64,000 nt of DNA from Streptomyces sp. ISL-36 (GTDB lineage Bacteria > Actinomycetota > Actinomycetes > Streptomycetales > Streptomycetaceae). The notes beneath the pieces are model-generated. The model worked only from the letters and a program-made list of their open reading frames with translations, was not told the DNA's origin and ran no database searches. Positions 25,463 through 33,551 of this stretch are shown in pieces; the stretch's first letter is position 1, and each line of letters begins with the position of its first letter. The stretch is taken from the NCBI RefSeq assembly GCF_018614205.1, contig NZ_JAGGOS010000043.1, positions 1 through 64,000 on the forward strand, in the 5' to 3' direction. The position numbers and the translations under genes were made by a program.

Positions 25463-26203
25463 GTGAGCCAGCAGCCGGAGATGCAGCCGCCGCACCCGCC
25501 GGCGGGACAGCCCGGAGGCGCCGCCGCGAGCCGCGATCTGACCGGGACGCCGTTCCCGCTCGGCGACTGGGGCGAGCCCGCGGAGCGTCTGGACGAGCTG
25601 TACCGCTGGGTCGAGTCCAACGCGCTGCGTACGGCGGAGTGGTACCTGTCCGACCGGGTATGGAAGCGCCGCTGCGCACGTGTGCTGCGGATCGGTACGG
25701 CGCTCGGCGTCATCGCGGGCGCGGCGCTGCCGCTGCTCGACCTCACGGGGGTCGCGGACGGCGCGGCCGGGTGGGGGTACCTCTCCCTGCTGCTCGGTGC
25801 CGCGTGCATGGCGTGCGACCGGTACTTCGGGCTGACGTCCGGCTGGATAAGGGACGTGGCGACCGCGCAGGCCGTGCAGCGCCGACTGCAGGCACTGCAG
25901 TTCGACTGGGCCTCGGAGAGCGTCCGCGAGGTCCTCGGGCCGACGGAGGGGACGGCGAGCGAGGCGGCGGAGCGGTGCCTGGGGGTGCTGCGCCGGTTCT
26001 CGGAGGACGTGACGGAGCTGGTGCGGGCGGAGACGGCGGACTGGATGGTGGAGTTCCGCTCCGGCCCGGCGACGCTGGCCCTCCAGTCGGTGGGCGCGGG
26101 CCCGTCCCGCCCGGAGGGCGGCCCACCCGCATCGGCCCGCTTCCCGCTGCCGCCGGGCACCCGCCCGAACATGCCGCGCCAGAGGCCGCCGGAGCCCCGC
26201 TGA
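25463..26203 (+). CDS. SLATT-domain two-TM membrane protein
   Basis: A 246-residue protein. A disordered Pro-rich N-terminus is followed by an amphipathic stretch (RLDELYRWVESNALRTAEWY), a basic segment (RVWKRRCARVLR) and two adjacent membrane helices (about residues 76-120). A cytoplasmic helix containing VQRRLQALQFDWASE follows, and a Pro-rich tail ends the protein. This is the SLATT layout (two TM plus soluble helices); SLATT proteins are predicted pore-forming effectors in several conflict systems, but this one sits alone in a core locus and may have a housekeeping role. Start GTG has AGAGGAG 9 nt upstream. Confidence 0.75.
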   Translation: MSQQPEMQPPHPPAGQPGGAAASRDLTGTPFPLGDWGEPAERLDELYRWVESNALRTAEWYLSDRVWKRRCARVLRIGTALGVIAGAALPLLDLTGVADGAAGWGYLSLLLGAACMACDRYFGLTSGWIRDVATAQAVQRRLQALQFDWASESVREVLGPTEGTASEAAERCLGVLRRFSEDVTELVRAETADWMVEFRSGPATLALQSVGAGPSRPEGGPPASARFPLPPGTRPNMPRQRPPEPR

Positions 26204-26205
26204 AG

Positions 26206-26232
26206 GGCCGCCCCCGGACCCGGGGGCGGGCC
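26206..26232. terminator. GC-rich hairpin after the SLATT gene
   Basis: GGCCGCCCCCGG and CGGGGGCGGGCC arms around ACC, 2 bp after the stop codon. Confidence 0.6.
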
Positions 26233-26309
26233 TCAGGAGCACCGCGGCGGCACGGGGGCAGCACGGGGCAGCACGCCGCGGGGACGAATCAGCGGCGAAC
26301 GGGCGCGGA

Positions 26310-27023
26310 TCAGCTGAGGATGATCATCGAGCCCTGCCCGAGGCTCCTCGTGGCCGCCGCGTGCAGCCCCAGCCACACATGACGCTCGCGCGCGAAGGGA
26401 CTGTCGTCGTACGCGATGGGTCCGGCCGGTTCCTCTAGCGCGGTCGGCCGCTCGGGCGGCAGCGGCGCGGCCGGCGGGTTGGCCGGGTCGATCCCGATCG
26501 AGGGCGCGACGAACTCCAGCTCACGCAGCAGCCCGTGCGAGGAGCCCAGCGGCCCACCGCCCTCGAGCAGTTCGTCGTTGAAGAGCGGTGCCGGGAAGTC
26601 CACCGGGACGTACGCGCCGGCGTGGTCGTAGTGCCAGACCAGGTGGGACTGCTGGGCGGTCGCCTCGAACATCTCCAGGAGCTGTTCGTAGTCACCACCG
26701 AGCTCGTCGACCGGTTCGACGGCGAGACCGCACATCCGCAGCAGGTAGGCACGGCGAAGGAAGTGCAGGGCGTCGTAGTCGAACCCGGCGACGGGCGCCA
26801 CATCACCGGAGAGCCCCGGCATGTAGGCGAAGACGGGGACGGTGGGCATTCCGGCCTCGGTGAGGGCCTGGTCGTAGGCGGCGATCTCTTCGGCGAAGGG
26901 GTTGTCGGGGCTGTGGCACAGCACGTCGACGAGGGGGACCAGCCACAGGTCACAGGCCAAGGGAGGCTCGCTCTCCGTCAGTTGCAGGGACGGCCAGGGT
27001 AGTCGGCGCGGTCGGCGTCGCAC
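26310..27023 (-). CDS. Conserved Streptomyces hypothetical protein
   Basis: Up to 237 residues, soluble and acidic, with no family I can name. Landmarks are CDLWLVPLVDVLCHSPDNPF, FDYDALHFLRRAYLLRMCGL and HVWLGLHAAATRSLGQGSM. Codon usage is typical and the frame is strongly coding. The start is uncertain. GTG at 27023 gives a basic, poorly coding-like prefix. A TACCCT hexamer at about 26996-27001 would fit a leaderless start a few codons in (LQLTESEPPL), and the TTG before ACDLW is another option. Probably vertically inherited. Confidence 0.65.
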   Translation of the reverse strand: MRRRPRRLPWPSLQLTESEPPLACDLWLVPLVDVLCHSPDNPFAEEIAAYDQALTEAGMPTVPVFAYMPGLSGDVAPVAGFDYDALHFLRRAYLLRMCGLAVEPVDELGGDYEQLLEMFEATAQQSHLVWHYDHAGAYVPVDFPAPLFNDELLEGGGPLGSSHGLLRELEFVAPSIGIDPANPPAAPLPPERPTALEEPAGPIAYDDSPFARERHVWLGLHAAATRSLGQGSMIILS

Positions 27024-27095
27024 ACCCGCTGGTGACCTGCCCCTCGGCGCCCCCGGTCAACCCGCCGTGTTCACCTCGCGGGTTCGCCCGGTGGT

Positions 27096-27797
27096 TCACC
27101 GGGCGAGCCGCTCCAGCCGGTCCGCCCACTCCAGCGACTGCGTGTTGTACTCCCGTACGACCGCGATCGCCGCGTCCGCGTCGCCGAGCGTCAGCGCGTC
27201 GACGAGATCCACGTGCCCGCTCCACAGCCAGCCGACCACATCCCGGTCGGAGCGCAGATACGGCACGGAGAAGACCCACGCCTGGACGCGGAGGCGGTGC
27301 AGGAAGTCGGCGATGTAGTCGTTGGCGGAGACCAGCCGTGCCAACTCGCGCCAGTAGCGGATGTCGTACCCGATGAGGATGTCCAGATCCCCGGCGCGGG
27401 CCGCCCGTACCGCCGCCTCGCCCCGGCGCCGCACCGAGACGAGCGCGACCCCGCGCCCCACGTCGGGCTCTGAAGAGGCGGAGGGTGGGGCGGAGACCTG
27501 GCGGCGGAAGATGCCGTCGACGACGAGCATGCGGGCCTCGACCATCCCGCGGTAGTCGTCGACCGAGAACTGGTGCACCCGGAAGCCGCGGTGCTGGTCG
27601 GAGTCGAGGAGCCCCTGCGCGGAGAGGTCGACGAGGGCTTCGCGCACGGGGGTCGCGGACACGCCGTACTGCTCGGCGATCTGCTTGACGGTGAATTCCT
27701 CCCCCGGCCCCAGACGCCCAGCGAGGACTTCGTCACGCAGCGCGTCCGCGATCTGCTGCCGCAGGGTGTTGCGGGTGACAGCTCCGCTCGCGGGCAT
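27096..27797 (-). CDS. GntR-family transcriptional regulator (FadR/FCD type)
   Basis: A 233-residue regulator. The winged helix is near the N-terminus (LRQQIADALRDEVLAGRLGP and EEFTVKQIAEQYGVSATPV, then REALVDLSAQGLL), with the GxRV turn in HRGFRVHQF. The all-helical C-terminal effector domain follows; its metal-binding pattern is incomplete. Such proteins sense organic acids or amino acids. The gene lies 69 bp downstream of a class III aminotransferase on the same strand, so it may control that enzyme. Confidence 0.85.
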   Translation of the reverse strand: MPASGAVTRNTLRQQIADALRDEVLAGRLGPGEEFTVKQIAEQYGVSATPVREALVDLSAQGLLDSDQHRGFRVHQFSVDDYRGMVEARMLVVDGIFRRQVSAPPSASSEPDVGRGVALVSVRRRGEAAVRAARAGDLDILIGYDIRYWRELARLVSANDYIADFLHRLRVQAWVFSVPYLRSDRDVVGWLWSGHVDLVDALTLGDADAAIAVVREYNTQSLEWADRLERLAR

Positions 27798-27866
27798 GAT
27801 GGTCGGCCCCCTCCGTCCGGTTCCGGGACACCCTAGACCAGACGGAGGGAAACCCCCGCGTACGCG

Positions 27867-29228
27867 TTACGCGGTGTGCTCGTCGGCCACGCTCAGCGCC
27901 GCGTCGAGGGCGGCGAGGCCCTCCTTGGCCTCGGCCTCGGAGACGTTGCAGGCGGGGACGGCGTGGGTCCGGTTCATGTTGATGAAGGGCCACAGGCCGT
28001 GCTTCTTGGCCGCCGCGCCGAAGGCCGCCATGGGGGCGTTGGCCTCACCGGCCGCGTTGTACGGGACGAGCGGCTCGCGCGTCTCCTTGTTCTTGACGAG
28101 GTCGAGCGCCCAGAACACGCCCAGGCCGCGCACCTCGCCGACCGAGGGGTGACGCTCGGCGAGCTCGCGCAGGCCGGGGCCGAGGACGGTCTCGCCGATG
28201 TGGGCGGCGTGCTCGACGACCTTCTCCTCCTCCATGACCTGGAGGGTGGCGACGGCGGCGGCGCAGGCCAGCGGGTGCCCGGAGTAGGTGAGACCGCCCG
28301 GATAGGGCCGCTTGTCGAAGGTGGCGGCGATCTCGGCGCTGATGGCGACACCGCCGAGCGGTACGTACCCCGAGTTCACGCCCTTGGCGAAGGTGATCAG
28401 GTCGGGCACGACGTCGAAGTGCTCGGCGGCGAACCACGCGCCGGTACGGCCGAAGCCGGCCATGACCTCGTCGAGGACGAAGACGATCCCGTACTTGTCG
28501 CAGATCTCGCGGACGCCGGCGAGGTAGCCGGGCGGCGGGGTCATGATGCCGGCGGTGCCGGGGACGGTCTCCAGGATGATCGCGGCGATGGTGGCCGGGC
28601 CCTCGAAGGCGATGGTGTCCTCCAGGTGCGCGAGGGCGCGCTCGCACTCCTGCTGCTCGTTCTCGGCGTAGAACGGCGAGCGGTAGAGGAACGGCGCCCA
28701 GAAGCGCACGACGCCGGCGGAGCCGGTGTCGGAGGCCCAGCGGCGCGGGTCACCGGTCAGGTTGATCGCGGTGGAGGTGGCGCCGTGGTACGAGCGGAAG
28801 GCGGAGAGCACCTTGTGGCGGCCCGTGTGCAGACGGGCCATCCGGACGGCGTTCTCGACGGCCTCGGCGCCGCCGTTGGTGAAGAAGATCTTGTCCAGGT
28901 CACCGGGGGTGCGCTCGGCGATGAGGCGTGCGGCCTCGGAGCGTACGTCGATGGCGAAGGCGGGCGCGAAGGTGGTGAGCTTCGCGGCCTGCTCCTGGAT
29001 GGCGGCGACGACCTTGGGGTGCTGGTAGCCGATGTTGGTGTAGACGAGGCCGCTGGTGAAGTCGAGGTAGCGGTTGCCGTCGTAGTCCCAGAAGTACGAA
29101 CCTTCGGCGCCGGCGACGGCGAGCGGGTCGATCAGGCCCTGGGCGGACCAGGAGTGGAACACGTGCGCACGGTCGGCGGCCTTCACGGCAGCGCCGGTCT
29201 GGGGGTCGGGTTCGACATGAGGGGTCAT
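27867..29228 (-). CDS. Class III PLP-dependent aminotransferase
   Basis: A 453-residue omega-transaminase. Clear motifs are the FTSGLVYTNIGYQHPKVV entrance, FFTNGGAEAVENAVRMAR, FRSYHGATSTAINLTG, the FVLDEVMAGFGRTG aspartate, and the catalytic lysine in FAKGVNSGYVPLGG. The subgroup acts on amines or beta/omega-amino acids with pyruvate or 2-oxoglutarate; the exact substrate is not readable. The ATG at 29228 is 6 nt after a TACCCT hexamer, so a leaderless transcript is likely; longer frames upstream are non-coding. Confidence 0.92.
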   Translation of the reverse strand: MTPHVEPDPQTGAAVKAADRAHVFHSWSAQGLIDPLAVAGAEGSYFWDYDGNRYLDFTSGLVYTNIGYQHPKVVAAIQEQAAKLTTFAPAFAIDVRSEAARLIAERTPGDLDKIFFTNGGAEAVENAVRMARLHTGRHKVLSAFRSYHGATSTAINLTGDPRRWASDTGSAGVVRFWAPFLYRSPFYAENEQQECERALAHLEDTIAFEGPATIAAIILETVPGTAGIMTPPPGYLAGVREICDKYGIVFVLDEVMAGFGRTGAWFAAEHFDVVPDLITFAKGVNSGYVPLGGVAISAEIAATFDKRPYPGGLTYSGHPLACAAAVATLQVMEEEKVVEHAAHIGETVLGPGLRELAERHPSVGEVRGLGVFWALDLVKNKETREPLVPYNAAGEANAPMAAFGAAAKKHGLWPFINMNRTHAVPACNVSEAEAKEGLAALDAALSVADEHTA

Positions 29229-29234
29229 GGGGCC

Positions 29235-29240
29235 AGGGTA
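29235..29240 (-). promoter_or_regulatory. -10 element of the aminotransferase gene, leaderless type
   Basis: TACCCT on the minus strand, 6 nt before the ATG at 29228. Confidence 0.5.
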
Positions 29241-29334
29241 AGGATGCGCAGGTCGGAGCGGCCATGACCATCTTGTCCACCGAGACCGACCCCGACGCGA
29301 CACGTTGTGGGCAGAGGATTCCGGATTTCGACTC

Positions 29335-29371
29335 TTGACAGTAAGCTGTCGTAATGACAGCCTTCTGTCAT
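29335..29371 (+). promoter_or_regulatory. Two tandem palindromic operators, probable MarR binding sites
   Basis: TTGACAG-TAAG-CTGTCGT (29335-29352) and ATGACAG-CCTT-CTGTCAT (29354-29371) share the same TGACAG-N4-CTGTC half-sites, with centres 19 bp apart. They lie about 85-120 bp upstream of the DJ-1/MarR operon, and a TTGACA -35-like hexamer is part of the first site. Autorepression by the operon's MarR protein is the natural inference. Confidence 0.7.
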
Positions 29372-29454
29372 AAGGCATGGAACGGCACGACACGGCACCG
29401 ACACGGCGCCACCGATCAGGCACGAACGGCACCCGACCACCTCAGGAGCCCACG

Positions 29455-30081
29455 ATGTCCCGCACCGTCCACCTCGCCGTCTACGACGCCCTCGCCGACT
29501 GGGAGACCGGCCACGCCACCGCCTGGCTCGCCCGCGCCGGTTACGAGATCCGTACGGTCGGCCCCACCACCGAGCCGGTCACCACCATCGGCGGCCTGCG
29601 CATCACCCCGGATCTCGCCCTCGAAGAGCTGCGGCCCGAGGACACCGCGCTCCTGATCCTCCCGGGGGGCGACCTCTGGGACACCGGGGACGAACTCGCG
29701 CCCTTCGCGGCCAAGGCCCGCACGCTCCTCGACTCCGGTGTCCCGGTCGCGGCGATCTGCGGCGCCACCGCCGGCCTCGCCCGCGAGGGCCTCCTCGACG
29801 ACCGCGCGCACACGAGCGCCGTCTCCTTCTACCTCGCCGCCACCGGCTACAAGGGCGGCGAGCACTACGTCGACACGGACGCGGTCACGGACAAGGGCGG
29901 TGACGGCACCGGCGACCTGATCACGGCCGGACCCACCGAACCCGTGGCGTTCGCCCGCGAGGTGCTGGGAAACATGGGCGCCTTCGAGGGCGAGAAGCTC
30001 GACGCCTGGTACCGCCTCTTCCACGACTCGGACCCGGCCGCGTACGAGACCCTCAACGCCGAAGAAGAAGACGGCTCGTGA
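29455..30081 (+). CDS. DJ-1/PfpI family protein
   Basis: A 208-residue type 1 glutamine amidotransferase-like protein. It contains LLILPGGDLWDT and the nucleophile elbow AAICGATAGLAREGLL with the family Cys. Members act as deglycases/glyoxalases, chaperones or peptidases. The ATG at 29455 has GGAG 7 nt upstream; an earlier ATG (29377) gives a non-conserved prefix. It is the first gene of an operon with a MarR regulator, whose GTG overlaps this gene's TGA, so a stress or aldehyde response is plausible. Confidence 0.88.
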   Translation: MSRTVHLAVYDALADWETGHATAWLARAGYEIRTVGPTTEPVTTIGGLRITPDLALEELRPEDTALLILPGGDLWDTGDELAPFAAKARTLLDSGVPVAAICGATAGLAREGLLDDRAHTSAVSFYLAATGYKGGEHYVDTDAVTDKGGDGTGDLITAGPTEPVAFAREVLGNMGAFEGEKLDAWYRLFHDSDPAAYETLNAEEEDGS

Positions 30082-30539
30082 GCCGTGAGCAGCAGAACGC
30101 CCTCTCCCGCACCGCGCTCGGCGTGTTCCGCCTGAACGGCCAGTTTCTCGCCGTGTCCGAGAAGCTGGCCGAACCGGCCGGTCTGACGGCGGCCTGGTGG
30201 CAGGTCCTGGGCGCCGTCCTGCGCGAGCCCCTGCCCGTCGCCGGGATCGCCCGGGTCATGGGCATCACCCGCCAGAGCGTCCAGCGGATCGCCGACCTCC
30301 TGGTGAACCAGGGCCTCGCGGCGTACGAACCGAACCCCGCCCACCGCCGCGCCAAGCTCCTCACCCCGACCCCCGAGGGCCGCGCGGCGATCAGCCGCAT
30401 CGACCCGGGCCACGCGGACCTCGCGGCGCGCCTGACGGAGGAGCTGGGCGGGCTCCAGGCGTTCGAGGAGACGGTACGGGTCCTGGAACGGCTGTCGGCG
30501 GCGCTGGAGAGGGTGGCGGAGGACATCTCCGTAACGTGA
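30078..30539 (+). CDS. MarR-family regulator
   Basis: A 153-residue winged-helix repressor. The recognition region is VAGIARVMGITRQSVQRI, the wing is AHRRAKLLTPTPEGRAAI, and dimerisation helices lie at both ends. There is no conserved redox Cys. Start GTG overlaps the TGA of the DJ-1 gene (30078-30081). It probably represses its own operon through the two TGACAG-N4-CTGTC palindromes at 29335-29371. Confidence 0.9.
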   Translation: MSREQQNALSRTALGVFRLNGQFLAVSEKLAEPAGLTAAWWQVLGAVLREPLPVAGIARVMGITRQSVQRIADLLVNQGLAAYEPNPAHRRAKLLTPTPEGRAAISRIDPGHADLAARLTEELGGLQAFEETVRVLERLSAALERVAEDISVT

Positions 30540-30800
30540 GGGTGAACCCATGCGGGCCTGGCCGGCATGGTGTCATCCGGAGAGCAGCTCGCAGACGGCG
30601 CTGCGCAGCAGCAGCGGGTGCACGAACCCGCAGGGCTGACGTACAGAAGGTGTCCCGAACAGGTCCGAGCCGCGTCCGGGACACCGGCGTACATGTCCCG
30701 GACGGCGAAGGGCCTTTCGCCCGCTCCCGTCAGGCGACCAGAGTGGCGCCCCGTCGGGCCCCGGAACCCCGGGACCCAAGCGACGGAGGAGTCACTCAGC

Positions 30801-31115
30801 ATGATGGTTCGCACGTTGTTCGCGAGCGCCGGGGTGGGTGCCGTGCTCGCGCTGGGCGCCATGGCCGCTCCGGCGCAGGCCGCTCCCGCAGCGTCCACGC
30901 CGGGACAGGCGTCGGTGTCCGATGTCGTGATCATGTCCTGCCCGCCCCCGCCCACCTCACCGGCGCCCCGAGCGGGCTACCGCTGCCTGTCGTCGTACTC
31001 GACCGAGGCGCAGTGCAATACCGGTGTCCAGCGCCACATCGCCGGCACGCCCGCGACCTCGGGCTACTGCCAGAGGAGCGGCGCGAGCTGGTGGGGCTTC
31101 GTCAACAAGTACTGA
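30801..31115 (+). CDS. Small secreted four-cysteine protein
   Basis: A 104-residue preprotein. The signal peptide is MMVRTLFASAGVGAVLALGA followed by an APAQAA cleavage region near residue 27. The mature part of about 77 residues has Cys47, Cys62, Cys72 and Cys90, fitting two disulfides, a Pro-rich start and an aromatic end (SWWGFVNKY). GGAGGA lies 11 nt upstream of the first of two ATG codons. No family recognised; size and spacing suggest an extracellular binding or inhibitor protein. A strong hairpin follows the stop. Confidence 0.75.
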   Translation: MMVRTLFASAGVGAVLALGAMAAPAQAAPAASTPGQASVSDVVIMSCPPPPTSPAPRAGYRCLSSYSTEAQCNTGVQRHIAGTPATSGYCQRSGASWWGFVNKY

Positions 31116-31125
31116 CGAACACAGC

Positions 31126-31161
31126 GGTTCCCGGGGCCCTGTGCCGAGGGTCCCGGGAACC
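31126..31161. terminator. Bidirectional terminator hairpin
   Basis: GGTTCCCGGGGCCCT and AGGGTCCCGGGAACC pair over 15 bp (one G-T) around a GTGCCG loop, between the small secreted protein (+) and the chitinase (-). Confidence 0.75.
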
Positions 31162-31190
31162 GGCGCGTCCACCCGGGGCGTAAAGGGATG

Positions 31191-32078
31191 TCAGCAGTAC
31201 AGGTTCGCGCCCGTCGGCACGCCCAGGATCTGGGTGAACTGCTGGTACTTGCTCACCCGGCTCTGGACCTGCGCCGGGTTCTTGCCGTCGCACTCCAGCG
31301 CGCCGTTGATCGAGCGGATCGTCTGGCCGAAGCCCGCGCCGTTGACCATGGCGTTGTGACCGGTCATCGTGCCGGGGCCGTTCTGGGTGTTCCAGTACCA
31401 GAGGCCGGTCTTCCAGGCGACGGCCGCCTCACGCTCGACGCGGTAGGGGTTGTTGAGGAGGTCGATGCCGAGAGCGTCGCCCGCGGCCTTGTAGTTGAAG
31501 TTCCACGAGAGCTGGATGGGGCCGCGGCCGTAGTAGGCGGCCTGGCCGGCGGGGCAGCCGTACGGCTGGCCGCTGTCGCAGTAGTGCGGGTAGTTGGCGG
31601 TGTTCTGCTCGACGATGTGGACCAGGCCGCCGGTCTCGTGGCTGACGTTGGCGAGGAAGGCCGCGGCCTCCTGCTTCTTCACGGTGTCGCTGCCGGTGTT
31701 CGCGAAGGCCGGGTACGCGCCGAGGGCAGCCGTCAGGCCGCTGTACGTGTAGAAGGAGTTCCGGCTCGGGAACATCTGGTTGAACTGGGCCTCGCTGACG
31801 ACGAATCCGGAGGGGCTGGGCGTCGGGGTCGTACCGCCGCCGCAGGTGCCCTCGTCGCGCCAGACGTCGGAGGTGCCGGGGCGTTCGTTCTGGGTCCACC
31901 ACTTCGCGTACCAGTTGTGGCCGTTGTACGAGGAGGTCATGCCGCCGGTGTAGACGCTGGAGGAGTTCCATGCCGTCACACAGGCGGGCGCCGCGCCGGC
32001 CGTGGTGGCGGGCAGGAACACGGCGAGTCCGACGGCGGTACAGAGAGCCGACATGAGGATGAGCAGGCGTCGCAGCAT
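31191..32078 (-). CDS. Secreted GH19 chitinase with chitin-binding domain
   Basis: A 295-residue preprotein. A signal peptide starting MLRRLLILMSALCTAVGLAV has its cleavage near AGAAPA. A CBM5/12 chitin-binding domain follows (AWNSSSVYTGGMTSSYNGHN, WWTQNERPGTSDVW), then a short PTPSPS linker and a GH19 catalytic domain. The catalytic domain contains FLANVSHETGG (the catalytic Glu region), YYGRGPIQLSWNFNY and LWYWNTQNG. It cleaves chitin with inversion. The ATG at 32078 was preferred over the longer frame because the signal peptide starts there. Two DasR/chitinase-type boxes lie upstream. Confidence 0.95.
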   Translation of the reverse strand: MLRRLLILMSALCTAVGLAVFLPATTAGAAPACVTAWNSSSVYTGGMTSSYNGHNWYAKWWTQNERPGTSDVWRDEGTCGGGTTPTPSPSGFVVSEAQFNQMFPSRNSFYTYSGLTAALGAYPAFANTGSDTVKKQEAAAFLANVSHETGGLVHIVEQNTANYPHYCDSGQPYGCPAGQAAYYGRGPIQLSWNFNYKAAGDALGIDLLNNPYRVEREAAVAWKTGLWYWNTQNGPGTMTGHNAMVNGAGFGQTIRSINGALECDGKNPAQVQSRVSKYQQFTQILGVPTGANLYC

Positions 32079-32118
32079 GCGCTGGTCCTTCCGTGGGGGA
32101 AGGCCAGCCAAGCGCCCT

Positions 32119-32146
32119 TGGTCTGGACCTGTCAAGGTCTAGACCA
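32119..32146 (-). promoter_or_regulatory. Chitinase promoter boxes (DasR-type sites)
   Basis: TGGTCTGGACCT (32119-32130) and AGGTCTAGACCA (32135-32146) both match the 12-bp direct-repeat/dre element known from Streptomyces chitinase promoters. Between them on the minus strand is a TTGACA -35 hexamer (32130-32135). N-acetylglucosamine-responsive repression by DasR is expected. Confidence 0.8.
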
Positions 32147-32343
32147 GCTTTTGTGACACCCGCCCGTCCGCTTCGTCATCGGTCGGGTGTGCGCTCCAAC
32201 GGAAATGTCGGCAGGGCCCGTTCGGTCTTGGCCGCGGCTCCATCAGGTGCGGCGCCGGCCCGGTTCAGCGGTCGGGCGGGGGACGGCACCCCGCTGGACC
32301 ACACGGGTGTCGTCTCCCGCCCGACGGCGGCTTCGGTCCCGGC

Positions 32344-33288
32344 TCAGATCAGGAGGACGAGACGGCCCGGCCGATGGCCCGCCTCCACCCTGCGGTGGGC
32401 CTCCGCCGCCTCCTCCAACGGCATGACGTCCGCCACCCGGGTCATCAGCTTCCTGGCCGCCACCTGCTCCAGCATCTCCTTCAACCGCGCGCGGTCCGGC
32501 CTGCCCCGCACCGCCGAGACCGAGATGCCCCGCTCGGTGACGGGCATCCGCTCCTGCAAGGCCGAGACGAAGACACCGTCGTCCTTCAGGGTCGGCAGCA
32601 GGGGGTCGCCGATCAGCGCCGCGTCGAAGACGCCGTCCACCTGTTCCGGGACGGACGTCAGCGCGTCCGTGATCACGTCCGCCGGCGCGCCCCGGGGCAC
32701 GGGCAGGACGTGCCCGGCGCCGAGCACACCGAGTTCGTACTCGTCGCCCGGGAGGCCGAGAGCGACCACCCGGAGGCCGTCCGCCACCGCGTGCTGCACC
32801 GCGAACCGCCCCACCACGCCACTCGCGCCCGTGACGAGCACGGTCGAGCCCGAAGGGAGCCCCATGTGGTCGATCGCCTGTCGAGCCGTCAGGGAGGACA
32901 GCGGCAGCGACGCCGCCGCCGTGAAGTCCACGTCGTCCGGGATCGGGGCGAGCCACTCCGGCTCGACCAGGATGATCTCCGCATAGGTGCCCTGGCCGCC
33001 CGTCTCCATCCAGGGCACGAACCCGGCCACGCGGGTTCCCGCCGGCAGCCCGGCCACCGGGTCCAGGAGCGTGCCCGCGAAGTCGGAGCCGAGGACGAAC
33101 GGCGGCATGAGGTCACCGAGAGCGGCGGCCCGCCCACCGGAGCGGATCTTCAGGTCCTCCTGGTTCACGGAGGCCGCCTTCAGACGCACGCGTACCCGAC
33201 CGGGGATCTCGCCGGGCTCGGGCTCGGGCCGGCGGGCCATCCGCAGAACCTCGGGGCCGCCGTAGGCGGTCACTTCGACGACACGCAT
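32344..33288 (-). CDS. NADPH:quinone oxidoreductase-like protein (zinc-free MDR family)
   Basis: A 314-residue medium-chain dehydrogenase/reductase. N-terminal MRVVEVTAYGGPEVLRM and VRLKAASVNQEDLKI, then the nucleotide-binding segment VLVTGASGVVGRFAVQHAVA and a C-terminal EEAAEAHRRVEAGHRPGRLV. The Cys ligands of zinc alcohol dehydrogenases are absent, which fits the quinone oxidoreductase branch. Substrate unknown. It is a single gene, 263 bp from the divergent kinase. Confidence 0.88.
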   Translation of the reverse strand: MRVVEVTAYGGPEVLRMARRPEPEPGEIPGRVRVRLKAASVNQEDLKIRSGGRAAALGDLMPPFVLGSDFAGTLLDPVAGLPAGTRVAGFVPWMETGGQGTYAEIILVEPEWLAPIPDDVDFTAAASLPLSSLTARQAIDHMGLPSGSTVLVTGASGVVGRFAVQHAVADGLRVVALGLPGDEYELGVLGAGHVLPVPRGAPADVITDALTSVPEQVDGVFDAALIGDPLLPTLKDDGVFVSALQERMPVTERGISVSAVRGRPDRARLKEMLEQVAARKLMTRVADVMPLEEAAEAHRRVEAGHRPGRLVLLI

Positions 33289-33551
33289 GGGGTTCCTCTC
33301 CGACGGGCCCCCTCGTCGCCATTACACCCACGCTCCCCACCCCCGGCAACCGCTGTCCGGCCACCTGAACGAACGGAGAACCCCTGGTGGCGGCGCGCGG
33401 CACCGCCCCCTGCCCCGCACGGGCGTCCGTACCCGCGCGGTCATCCGTCGCCGGAACCCCGCCTCGCTACGCCCAAGGGTCCGCGGATCCGCGGTGAAGG
33501 CCGGGAACAAGGGTGAGAACCGGCGGGGGCCGTCTGGCATCCTCTTTCGAC

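Noticed and set aside
27867..32078. Biosynthetic gene cluster around the aminotransferase, chitinase and oxidoreductase
   Set aside because: No core synthase, carrier protein or precursor peptide; genes are single units on mixed strands.
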